From the NCBI RefSeq assembly GCF_001263205.1, contig NZ_CP012333.1, forward strand, positions 3,224,001-3,288,000: a stretch of 64,000 nucleotides of DNA, given 5' to 3'. Origin of the DNA: Labilithrix luteola. GTDB taxonomy: Bacteria; Myxococcota_A; Polyangia; Polyangiales; Polyangiaceae. Below, in pieces: positions 43,970 through 51,945 of the stretch; within the stretch, counting starts at the first letter, position 1; each line of letters starts with the position of its first letter. The notes beneath the pieces are model-generated. The model did not search any database and was not told the DNA's origin. It saw only the letters and a list, made by a program, of their open reading frames with translations. Made by a program: the position numbers and the translations under genes.

Positions 43970-44000
43970 ACGTATCGCAAGGCGCGATCGAGCGATACGT
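43970..44000. promoter_or_regulatory. Inverted repeat upstream of module B
   Basis: Perfect 9-bp arms ACGTATCGC (43970-43978) and GCGATACGT (43992-44000) flank 13 nt, just upstream of module B gene 1. The size and position fit an operator or a 5' leader hairpin. The equivalent sequence was not found upstream of module A. Confidence 0.45.
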
Positions 44001-44133
44001 CATGGGGAGCCCGTCCAGGGTCGGCGGTTCGACAGCCGCGCTGAGCTGTCTGCGGGCTAACACGGAAGAGCTCGGCGAACCGACTCGCTCCCCTCCCCCA
44101 GCCCGACGTGGCCGACGCGATTGGCGTCCGGTC

Positions 44134-45258
44134 CTACTTGCTCACCGCGATCGACTTTCGGAACAGCCCGAGGCTGTAGACGAAGAAGACCAGACCGATG
44201 GCCCCCACCATCAGGAACTGCTTCCAGACGGCACTGAGCCCTCCACCTCGATAGATGATCACCTGCGAGAAGCTCACGAAGTGGCGTGCCGGCAGAAAGA
44301 ACGTCAGATACTGAAGCCACTTCGGCTGACTCTCGACCGGCGTGCTCCCGCCCGAGAGGAGCATGAGGACGACGATCACGAGAATGATGAGCAGCGCAAA
44401 CTGCGCCATGGATCGGGAGATCGTTCCCAGGAAGATCCCGAGGGCCGTTGCGAAAAACAGATAGAGGAGCACGCCGACGAACCACAGGACGACGGACCCG
44501 GCGAACGGCACTTGCAACGCCATTCGTACGATCAAAAACAGCGAAGCTCCGGTCGCGACGAGGATCACCAGACTGTTCGCCCAGACCTTCGCCATTGCGA
44601 TCTCGAACGCGGTGAGCGGCATCACGAGGAGATGCTCGAGCGTGCCATGTTCTCGCTCACGAATCACGGCTGCTCCCGTGAGTACGACGGTCAGCAGGCT
44701 GATCTGATTGATGATGGCGACGACGCTCTTGAACCACGACGAGACGGCATTCGGGTTGAAGAGTTTACGAACGACGAGCTCGATGGGCTTCTGCTGCGAG
44801 ATATCGGTGCGCCTGAGAAACGTGGAGATCCGATCGTTGACGATGTTCTTGATGTAGCCCGCGCCGATTCCAGCTTGCTGCATGGCCGTCGCGTCGATGT
44901 TCACCTGGATGGCCGGATTCCGTCCTGCCCGGAGGTCACGCTCGAACCTCGGCGGAATGACGACCACGAACATGAGGCGCCCTCTGTCCATCTCCGCCTG
45001 CGCTTCCTCCGGCCCCAGCAGGATTGGGAACTTGAAGCGCGGTGGATAAAAGGCATTGAACAGCTCCTTGGAGAGCGCCGATCCGTCCTCGTCCACGAAG
45101 GCTATCGAGGCATTGCTGACTTCGCTCGAGGTGCCCGTCGCCTGGATGTAGATGGCAAGCGTGAAGGCGTACACGACGAAGAGGACCATCACGATGTCGC
45201 TCATCAAACTGCGAATTTCCTTCAGGCCCAGCCAGAGGATGTTGAGGAGCGACTTCAC
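44134..45258 (-). CDS. ABC-2 type permease (YhhJ-like)
   Basis: The 374-residue protein starts at GTG 45258, with AGGA 9 nt upstream and 2 nt after the RbbA-like gene stop. It has an N-terminal membrane segment (IVMVLFVVYAFTLAIYI), a large periplasmic domain (residues 45-170) and five or more C-terminal membrane helices, including TVVLTGAAVIREREHGTLEH, the ABC-2 signature. It matches E. coli YhhJ in length and context. It completes the membrane part of a drug- or toxin-exporter-like complex. Confidence 0.88.
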   Translation of the reverse strand: MKSLLNILWLGLKEIRSLMSDIVMVLFVVYAFTLAIYIQATGTSSEVSNASIAFVDEDGSALSKELFNAFYPPRFKFPILLGPEEAQAEMDRGRLMFVVVIPPRFERDLRAGRNPAIQVNIDATAMQQAGIGAGYIKNIVNDRISTFLRRTDISQQKPIELVVRKLFNPNAVSSWFKSVVAIINQISLLTVVLTGAAVIREREHGTLEHLLVMPLTAFEIAMAKVWANSLVILVATGASLFLIVRMALQVPFAGSVVLWFVGVLLYLFFATALGIFLGTISRSMAQFALLIILVIVVLMLLSGGSTPVESQPKWLQYLTFFLPARHFVSFSQVIIYRGGGLSAVWKQFLMVGAIGLVFFVYSLGLFRKSIAVSK

Positions 45259-45260
45259 GG

Positions 45261-48056
45261 CTACTTTTCCTGCTTCTTGAGCCCGAGGACGCTGATCCCC
45301 AAGAGTACGGGCACGCACACGGCCAAGTAGAGAACGTCTCGCAACATGAGACTCGCGCCAAGCCCCTTCGTGTAGGCGCCCAAACTGGAATGCATGTAAT
45401 ACGACGCCGGCCATATCGAGCCGATCAATCCGGCATTCCCCTTGAGGGTCGACACCGGCTGCAGCAAACCGGAGAACTGGATCGTCGGCACGATGGTCAG
45501 GATCGCCGTGACGAACACCGCCGCGACCTGGCTACTCGTGAACGTGGAAGTCACCATGCCGATGCCCGTCGTCGCCGCCACGTAAAGCAACGTGCAGACC
45601 ATGAGCATCACGAAGCTCCCCTTCACCGGCACCGCAAAAACGGCGAGCGCGAGCGCGGTGAGGATGAAGAAGTTCAGCATCCCGATCGCCACGTAGGGCA
45701 GCTGCTTGCCGAGCAGGTACTCGAGCCTGCCCGTCGGCGTGACGTAGAAATTGATGATGGATCCGAGCTCCTTCTCACGCACGATGCTGACGGCCATGAG
45801 AATGGCTGGGATCAGAAGCAAGAGCAGCGCGGGAACACTGGGGACGATCGAGTAGACGCTCTCGAACGTGGGATTGTACATGTAGCGCTCTTCGATATTC
45901 GCCATGTACCGCTGAGACGCCGGCGTTCGAAGGCCGAGTGCGGGGTCCCCGAGCGTAGACGCGTGCACGCCACGCACGTACTGCTCGACGGTGTCACCGC
46001 GAAACGTGATGGCGCCGTCGACCTGCGCAAGCACCTCGGGCCCGGAACCGCGCCGGTAATCTCGTCCGAAGTTCGGTGGCATTTCGATGACGACGGAGAC
46101 ATCGTCCGACTGCAGGCGTTCGAGCGCATCGTCCGCCGAGTAGGCGGGCCTCGTCGTCGTGAAATAGCGCTCCGTGCCAGCAAACTGCTCGAGGTAGGCC
46201 CGGCTCTCGGGGGACCGATCGAGGTCCAACGAGGCATATCGAATGTGCTCGACGTCGGTAGTGATCCCGAAACCGAAGACGAACATCAGCAGCGCCGAGC
46301 CGAGAAAGGCGAAGGCCAGCCGAACGGGGTCGCGAAGGATCTGCTGAGTCTCGTTGTGCGCGTAGGCGAGCATCCGGCCGAGCGCCAATCGAGCCGAGGA
46401 CTCCGTCGCTGGAGCGCGCGGCCCGCCCGTCGTCTCGCCAGTCGCCTCGCCGATAGGAACTTCGGATTTTGTTTCTCCACGAGGCGCGGCCTCGGCGATC
46501 GAATCTTCCATGTATCCGATGAACGCCTCCTCGAGATTTGCCGCTCCTCGTGCCTCGATCAGCTTCTGCGGTTCGTCGGCCGCCAAGACCTTCCCCGCAT
46601 TCATGAGGGAGATCCGGTCGCACCGCATACCTTCGTTCATGAAGTGGGTCGTGACGAAGATCGTGACTCCCTGCTTTCGAGAGAGATCGACGAGCAACTC
46701 CCAGAAGCTGTCCCGCGCGACGGGATCTACACCTGACGTCGGCTCGTCGAGAATCAGTATCTGCGGTTCGTGCAGAACGGCGACGGCGAGGGAGAGCCGC
46801 TGCCGCAAACCCATCGGCAGCTCCCCCGCCGATGCGTCGAGATGCGACTTCAGGCCGAATCGGTCGACCAGCTCTTCGATGCGTGAGGCCGCTTTTTCCT
46901 TCGCCAGGTGATACAGGCGGGCGTGGAGCACCAAGTTCTCGCGGACGGTCAGCTCACCGTAGAGCGAGAAGGCCTGCGTCATGTATCCGAGGTTCTTGCG
47001 AACCTCCATACTCCCTGCCTCGACGGAGCTGCCGAAGATGGTGGCCGTGCCCTCGGACGGCGGCAGCAGTCCGGTGAGCATCTTCATCGTGGTGGACTTG
47101 CCGCAACCGTTCGAGCCGAGAAAACCGAAGATCTCACCGCGCTCGATCGAGAGCGTGACGTGATCGACCGCCGTGAAGGTTCCGAATCGTCGGGTAAGGC
47201 CATGAGCCTCGATGGCAATTTCCGTTTTCTCGGAGGTGCGCGGTGGAATCGTGAGCTCGGTGTGGCCTTTGCGCTTCTCCTCCGGCAAGAGTGCAATGAA
47301 GCATTTCTCGAGATCCTCCGTCCCGGTCTGGGCCATGAGCTCCGCGGGCGTGCCCGTGGCCAGAACGCGCCCGGCATCCATGGCGACGATCCAATCCCAC
47401 TTCTGGGCTTCATCCATGTAGGCCGTCGAGATGACGACACTCATCCCGGGACGGCCTTTGCGGATGTCGTCGATGAGCGACCAGAACTGCCTTCTCGAGA
47501 GCGGGTCGACGCCCGTGGTCGGCTCGTCGAGAATCAGAAGGTCCGGATCGTGGACGAGAGCACCGCACAGTCCGACTTTCTGTTTCATGCCTCCGGAGAG
47601 CTTGCCGGCAGGACGATCCGCGAAGGGTCCGAGACCGGTCGCGTCGAGCAGCTGGGCAACGCGATCTCCACGCTCGGAGGCCGAGAGCCCGAAGAGCCGG
47701 GCCATGAAGTCGACGTTGTCGTGGACGCTCAGCTCCAAGTAGAGATTCTTGCCCAGTCCCTGGGGCATGTACGCGACCCGTGGACCCACGGCACGTCGAT
47801 GGCGAGCGTCGGCGATGTCGCCACCGAGAACCGTGACCGTTCCTTCCTGCATCTTCTTGCATCCGGCCATCAACGCCATGAGCGTCGACTTGCCGACACC
47901 GTCGGGGCCAACGATACCGACCATGATGCCGCTCGGTACCTCGAGGGAAATCCCGTCGAGCGCGACGACGTTCTTGTAGCGGTGGGTGACGTTCGTCACC
48001 GAGACGACGGGGCCGACGTTCTCCGAGGAGGATGCCGCAGACTCGGTAGACTCCAT
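45261..48056 (-). CDS. rbbA: RbbA/YhiH-like protein: two ABC ATPase domains fused to a permease
   Basis: In this 931-residue fusion, ATPase domain 1 has Walker A GPDGVGKST, signature LSGGMKQK and Walker B LLILDEPT. Domain 2 has GSNGCGKST, a degenerate signature LPMGLRQR and ILILDEPT. From about residue 560 an ABC-2 permease follows, with membrane helices at both ends of a periplasmic domain. The order and length match E. coli RbbA (911 residues), which was linked to ribosomes but sits in an exporter operon. ATG 48056 has GGAG 9 nt upstream; TTG 48083 is a weaker alternative. Confidence 0.92.
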   Translation of the reverse strand: MESTESAASSSENVGPVVSVTNVTHRYKNVVALDGISLEVPSGIMVGIVGPDGVGKSTLMALMAGCKKMQEGTVTVLGGDIADARHRRAVGPRVAYMPQGLGKNLYLELSVHDNVDFMARLFGLSASERGDRVAQLLDATGLGPFADRPAGKLSGGMKQKVGLCGALVHDPDLLILDEPTTGVDPLSRRQFWSLIDDIRKGRPGMSVVISTAYMDEAQKWDWIVAMDAGRVLATGTPAELMAQTGTEDLEKCFIALLPEEKRKGHTELTIPPRTSEKTEIAIEAHGLTRRFGTFTAVDHVTLSIERGEIFGFLGSNGCGKSTTMKMLTGLLPPSEGTATIFGSSVEAGSMEVRKNLGYMTQAFSLYGELTVRENLVLHARLYHLAKEKAASRIEELVDRFGLKSHLDASAGELPMGLRQRLSLAVAVLHEPQILILDEPTSGVDPVARDSFWELLVDLSRKQGVTIFVTTHFMNEGMRCDRISLMNAGKVLAADEPQKLIEARGAANLEEAFIGYMEDSIAEAAPRGETKSEVPIGEATGETTGGPRAPATESSARLALGRMLAYAHNETQQILRDPVRLAFAFLGSALLMFVFGFGITTDVEHIRYASLDLDRSPESRAYLEQFAGTERYFTTTRPAYSADDALERLQSDDVSVVIEMPPNFGRDYRRGSGPEVLAQVDGAITFRGDTVEQYVRGVHASTLGDPALGLRTPASQRYMANIEERYMYNPTFESVYSIVPSVPALLLLLIPAILMAVSIVREKELGSIINFYVTPTGRLEYLLGKQLPYVAIGMLNFFILTALALAVFAVPVKGSFVMLMVCTLLYVAATTGIGMVTSTFTSSQVAAVFVTAILTIVPTIQFSGLLQPVSTLKGNAGLIGSIWPASYYMHSSLGAYTKGLGASLMLRDVLYLAVCVPVLLGISVLGLKKQEK

Positions 48057-48072
48057 GGCCTGCTCTCCGTCC

Positions 48073-49092
48073 TCATTCGGCAAGCGGACCAGCGGTCGGT
48101 TTCACGAGGTTTTGGAGTCGTGCCGGCCAGACCGCCGAGTCCTTTACCTTCACGTAGCCGACCCCACGCACCCCCGTCTTGATGCGCTCGACGTATTGCG
48201 TGGCAAGATCCTTGGGGACCTGGATTTTGACGCGAAACATCAGCTTCTCGCGCTCGCTGCGCGTCTCGACCTGCTTGGGCGTGAACTGCGCTTCGGGGGA
48301 TACGAAACTGACGTACCCCGCCACTGCGCGATGCGGGTCGAAGTCGACGGTAATCCGGCCTTCCGCGCCAATCTTCACGCCGGCGGCCTGCTCCGAAGGT
48401 AGGAAGATCTCCATGTAGATGTCCTCGAGGTTGACGAGCGTCAGCGCCTTGCCGCCGGGTGCGAGGACTTCGCCGGTTTCCGCCAGCCGATACAGAACAC
48501 GTCCGGTCACGGGCGACGTGAGGGTCGCGTCGTCGATGCGGGTTTGAATCGTGGCCGCATTCGCCTGCGCGACGGCAACGCCCTGCGTGGCGGTCTGGAG
48601 CGTTGCCTGTGCTTCCGCGAGCGTCGCCTTCGTCGTCTCGAGCTTCGTCCTGCGGACGTCGAGCTCACGCTGCGAGCCCGCGCCGTCCGCGACGAGCCGC
48701 TCCGTGCGTTCGACTTCGATCGTGGCGAGGTTGATCTCGCTCGTCTGCTTGACGATCGACGCCCTCGCGACCGCGAGTCTCTCCTGCGCCGCGTCGATGC
48801 TCGCCTTGGCCTCCGCGAGCTCCGCCTCCAGCGTCACCGTGTCGAGCTTCACCAGGACCTGCCCCGGTTTGACGAGCGCCCCCTCGTCGACGAGCAGTTC
48901 CTTGACGCGGAGCGGTTCCTTCGCGGCCACGTCGACGAGCTTTCCTTCGAGGCGGCCGTTCCCCGAAACGATGCCTTCCGGAAGCTTGTTCTGCCGGCTC
49001 TTCCAGTACCGAAAGCCGATGACCAGAACGAGCGCGACGGCGGCCGCCCCGATGATCCACTTGAGTGCCCGCTTCGAGGGTTTCTTCGGCAT
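48073..49092 (-). CDS. HlyD-family membrane fusion protein (YhiI-like)
   Basis: The 339-residue protein has an N-terminal membrane anchor (KWIIGAAAVALVLVIGFRYW), a lipoyl-like half (VKELLVDEGALVKPGQVLVK), a long coiled-coil hairpin (residues 85-185, AEAKASIDAAQERLAVARAS), the second lipoyl half (SPVTGRVLYRLAETGEVLAP) and a beta-barrel end. It should bridge the RbbA-like transporter to the outer-membrane channel. It sits 9 nt after the channel gene and 16 nt before the ATPase gene. Confidence 0.92.
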   Translation of the reverse strand: MPKKPSKRALKWIIGAAAVALVLVIGFRYWKSRQNKLPEGIVSGNGRLEGKLVDVAAKEPLRVKELLVDEGALVKPGQVLVKLDTVTLEAELAEAKASIDAAQERLAVARASIVKQTSEINLATIEVERTERLVADGAGSQRELDVRRTKLETTKATLAEAQATLQTATQGVAVAQANAATIQTRIDDATLTSPVTGRVLYRLAETGEVLAPGGKALTLVNLEDIYMEIFLPSEQAAGVKIGAEGRITVDFDPHRAVAGYVSFVSPEAQFTPKQVETRSEREKLMFRVKIQVPKDLATQYVERIKTGVRGVGYVKVKDSAVWPARLQNLVKPTAGPLAE

Positions 49093-49101
49093 GGCAGTCG
49101 C

Positions 49102-50718
49102 TCAGTGTTTCGCCGGGGCGGCGTTCTTCTTGGGTTCCTGAGGCCGTGACGGGCCCAACATGTCGTCCCAGTCGGTCCGTTCCTTCATCTCGTTCTGGGT
49201 TCGTTCGGGGACGACCGGATCGTTCTGGCGCAGCTCCCAGCCACCACCGAGCGCCTTGTAGAGCGCAATCAAAGAGGTGGCGATCGACGAACTGCTTTCG
49301 GTCAGGTCGTTCTGCTGTTGGAGCAGCGACCGCTGTGCATCCAGCACTCGCTGGTAGTCGACAGCGCCCTCACGGTAACCCGAGATGGCCAGCTCGACGG
49401 ACCTCTGCGCGGAGGTCACGGCATTCTGTTCGAATGCGGCGGCGGCCTGCGCGTTCAGAAAGCCCACGAGTGCGTCATCGACTTCCTGGGCGGCCTTGAG
49501 GACCGTGTTGCGATAGCCGACGAGCAATTGCTGGAATCGCGCGTCCTGCACGCGGACGGCGTTCGTGATTCGACCATAATTGAGAAAGGCCCAATTGATG
49601 CGAGGACCCGCGAGATAGAACATGCTGCCGCTGCTGAAGAGGTTCGCGGAGGCGGTCCCTCGCGTGCTGGCATCGAGTCCAATCGTGCCCGCGAGCGAAA
49701 AGCTCGGATACAGATCGGCCTTGGCCACTCCGATACGGGCGCACTGAGCCGCGGCGTACAGTTCCGCGCTGCGAATGTCGGGACGCCGGCGCAAGATCGC
49801 CGCGGGAACGTCGATCGCCACGGTGACGGGCGCCTTCGGAATCGCCTTGGGGCCGACCAGCAATGGTTCGATCGTGTCGGGGGATTGGCCGAGCAGCGTG
49901 CTCAAGGCATTCCGCGCTTGCTGGAGCGCAGTCTGGCGCCGGGGAATCGTCGCACGCGTGCTCTCGAGAAGAGTCGCGGCCTGGGTCGGGTCGAGCTCCG
50001 AGGTCGCACCGTTGCGAAAGCGTGATTCCGCGATCTCGAGTGCCTTCTCCTGGAGAGCAACGTTTTCGTTCGCTTGATCGATGAGGACCTCGAACGTTCG
50101 AATCATCACGTAGGTCCGCGCGATCTCCGCGGAGAGCGAGACGATGGCCGAATAGTAGTCCGCAATCGTCGCGAGCATCTCGGCCGCCTCGGCCTGGACG
50201 CCGCGTTTGTATTTCCCCCAGAAGTCGAGCTCCCATGCGGCGTCGAGCCCGACCTGATAACCGAAATAGTTCCGCGGAAGACCGCCGATCTTGGCGATGT
50301 TCTCGCTGAGACCCACGGCATTCGCATTGCCGAAGGCAACTTGCATCTGCGGATATTGCATGCCGCTGGCAATACCGAGTTGCGCACGAGCCTCGACGAT
50401 TCTCAGTCCCGCGACCTGCAATGGCAGGTTCTGGTGGTACGCGAGCTCGACCAAGCGATCGAGGGACGTGTCCTCGAAGGCCTTCCACCAGCGGCTATCG
50501 GCGGCGGCCTGCGTCGAAACGCGTGGATCACCTGCGTTTTGCCAGCTCCCCGGAACCGGGGCCTCGGGCCTCGTGAAATCGGGTCCCACCGCGCATGCAC
50601 CGAGCGCGGCGACGATGCCGAACAGACACGCGAGGCGCCCGCCGACCGAACGCATTCCACCCATCGCACGCTTGGTGAGCGCGACGAGCGGAGGAGCGAC
50701 GGGATGAGGGCCTTGCAT
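49102..50718 (-). CDS. Outer-membrane efflux lipoprotein (NodT/TolC family)
   Basis: The 538-residue protein has an N-terminal lipobox LGAC and the NodT-type entry VGPDFTRPEAPVPGSW. Two long repeats of helices and beta strands follow, for example AYHQNLPLQVAGLRIVEARA and RRRPDIRSAE, both typical. It forms the trimeric outer-membrane exit duct for the neighbouring ABC exporter. ATG 50718 is used because GGTGAT just upstream matches the anti-Shine-Dalgarno end; ATG 50664 and 50655 are alternatives. It heads a four-gene operon. Confidence 0.92.
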   Translation of the reverse strand: MQGPHPVAPPLVALTKRAMGGMRSVGGRLACLFGIVAALGACAVGPDFTRPEAPVPGSWQNAGDPRVSTQAAADSRWWKAFEDTSLDRLVELAYHQNLPLQVAGLRIVEARAQLGIASGMQYPQMQVAFGNANAVGLSENIAKIGGLPRNYFGYQVGLDAAWELDFWGKYKRGVQAEAAEMLATIADYYSAIVSLSAEIARTYVMIRTFEVLIDQANENVALQEKALEIAESRFRNGATSELDPTQAATLLESTRATIPRRQTALQQARNALSTLLGQSPDTIEPLLVGPKAIPKAPVTVAIDVPAAILRRRPDIRSAELYAAAQCARIGVAKADLYPSFSLAGTIGLDASTRGTASANLFSSGSMFYLAGPRINWAFLNYGRITNAVRVQDARFQQLLVGYRNTVLKAAQEVDDALVGFLNAQAAAAFEQNAVTSAQRSVELAISGYREGAVDYQRVLDAQRSLLQQQNDLTESSSSIATSLIALYKALGGGWELRQNDPVVPERTQNEMKERTDWDDMLGPSRPQEPKKNAAPAKH

Positions 50719-50792
50719 GAATCACCCCACGGTCGGAAAGGCGGCGCGCGAGACATCTACTGCGGCGACCACCTGCACGGACCGCAAGTCTG

Positions 50793-50849
50793 TCGCGAAC
50801 TCCGTTTGACTGTTCAATCAGCGCAACGGAGTTGCGCTGAAGTTCGCGA
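50793..50849. promoter_or_regulatory. Nested perfect inverted repeats upstream of the exporter operon
   Basis: Outer arms TCGCGAACT (50793-50801) and AGTTCGCGA (50841-50849) enclose inner arms TCAGCGCAAC (50818-50827) and GTTGCGCTGA (50831-50840). Between them lies TTGACTGTTCAA, itself two-fold symmetric. The element is 75-131 nt upstream of the outer-membrane channel start. It looks like an operator cluster or a cruciform/hairpin. No regulator gene lies beside it. Confidence 0.55.
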
Positions 50850-50976
50850 GAGAACGCCCAGGCCGCCTCCAGGTGACGAACGATGCAGGTGCAAGCTACG
50901 ACGGTCGAGCCAGCACTCAATGCCTTTCGTTTCCGCAGTCCGAACGCGTTCGCGTCCGGCGCGTCCCAGGAGGGAA

Positions 50977-51771
50977 TCAGTACTTCTCGGCCACGAACGT
51001 TCTTCCCTTCAAGCTCGCCTGATCGTCGTAGCGGTGCTTCTTCCAACGCTTGGGCAGCTTCACCTTCTCGTGCCGTATCCGCTTGTACGGGAGGAGCCCG
51101 AGAATGTGCGTGATGCAGTTCAGACGAGCACGTCGCTTGTTGTCGGATCGCAGGATGTGCCACGGCGCGTGCTCCGTGTCCGTGGCATCGAACATCCTGT
51201 CTCGCGCCCGCGAGTACTCGTACCAGCGGGGCCATGATTCGATATCCATCGGCGAGAGTTTCCATTGCCGCAGGGGATCGTCGATGCGTGCCGTCATGCG
51301 GCGCTCCTGCTGCTCCTGGCCGACCTCGAGCCACAGTTTGATCAGCTGAATGCCATTGCGGACGATCAGGTCCTCGACGAGCGGGCAGACCTCGAGAAAT
51401 TGCTCGTACTGGCGCTTCGTGCAGAAGCCCATGACGTGCTCGATGCCCGCCCGGTTGTACCAGCTTCGATCGAAGACCACGATCTCACCCGCCGCGGGAA
51501 AGTGGGGCACGTAACGCTGCATGTACATCTCCGTCTTCTCGCGGTCGGATGGCGCGGGCAGCGCGACGACGCGGAAGACACGAGGACTCACCCTCTCCGT
51601 GAGCGCGCGAATCGTCCCGCCCTTGCCCGCCGTGTCGCGTCCCTCGAAGACGACGATGACCCGACGGCCCTCCTGCTTCACCCATTCTTGCAGCTTGCAA
51701 AGCTCGGCCTGCAGCTTGCGCAGCTCCTTCTCGTACTGCTTTCGCTTCATCTTCGGCTTGGGCCGCACCAT
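50977..51771 (-). CDS. ppk2: Polyphosphate kinase 2
   Basis: The 264-residue protein has the PPK2 P-loop GRDTAGKGG (residues 44-52), Walker B VVFDRSWYNR with Asp101 and Arg102, and the lid region REKTEMYMQRYVPH. ATG 51771 is chosen for the GGAGGAGGGGG ribosome site; a longer start at 51927 adds a non-homologous leader. The enzyme makes nucleoside triphosphates from polyphosphate or the reverse. It is divergent from phosphoketolase (174 nt apart), pairing two routes to ATP or acetyl phosphate. Confidence 0.93.
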   Translation of the reverse strand: MVRPKPKMKRKQYEKELRKLQAELCKLQEWVKQEGRRVIVVFEGRDTAGKGGTIRALTERVSPRVFRVVALPAPSDREKTEMYMQRYVPHFPAAGEIVVFDRSWYNRAGIEHVMGFCTKRQYEQFLEVCPLVEDLIVRNGIQLIKLWLEVGQEQQERRMTARIDDPLRQWKLSPMDIESWPRWYEYSRARDRMFDATDTEHAPWHILRSDNKRRARLNCITHILGLLPYKRIRHEKVKLPKRWKKHRYDDQASLKGRTFVAEKY

Positions 51772-51945
51772 GGTCCCCCTCCTCCCCCGACAGTGGCGGA
51801 ATTCATGGTGACCATCGTCGCGAGTCTCGGCAGTGGGCTCACGACTGACCTCGCGGTTCGCTGATTTGTCCATGCCTCGGCTGCCGGCTGACTCCGTGCG
51901 TCTTAGGTTCCCAGCGCAGTTCGACAACGCGATTGGAGAGACGCC

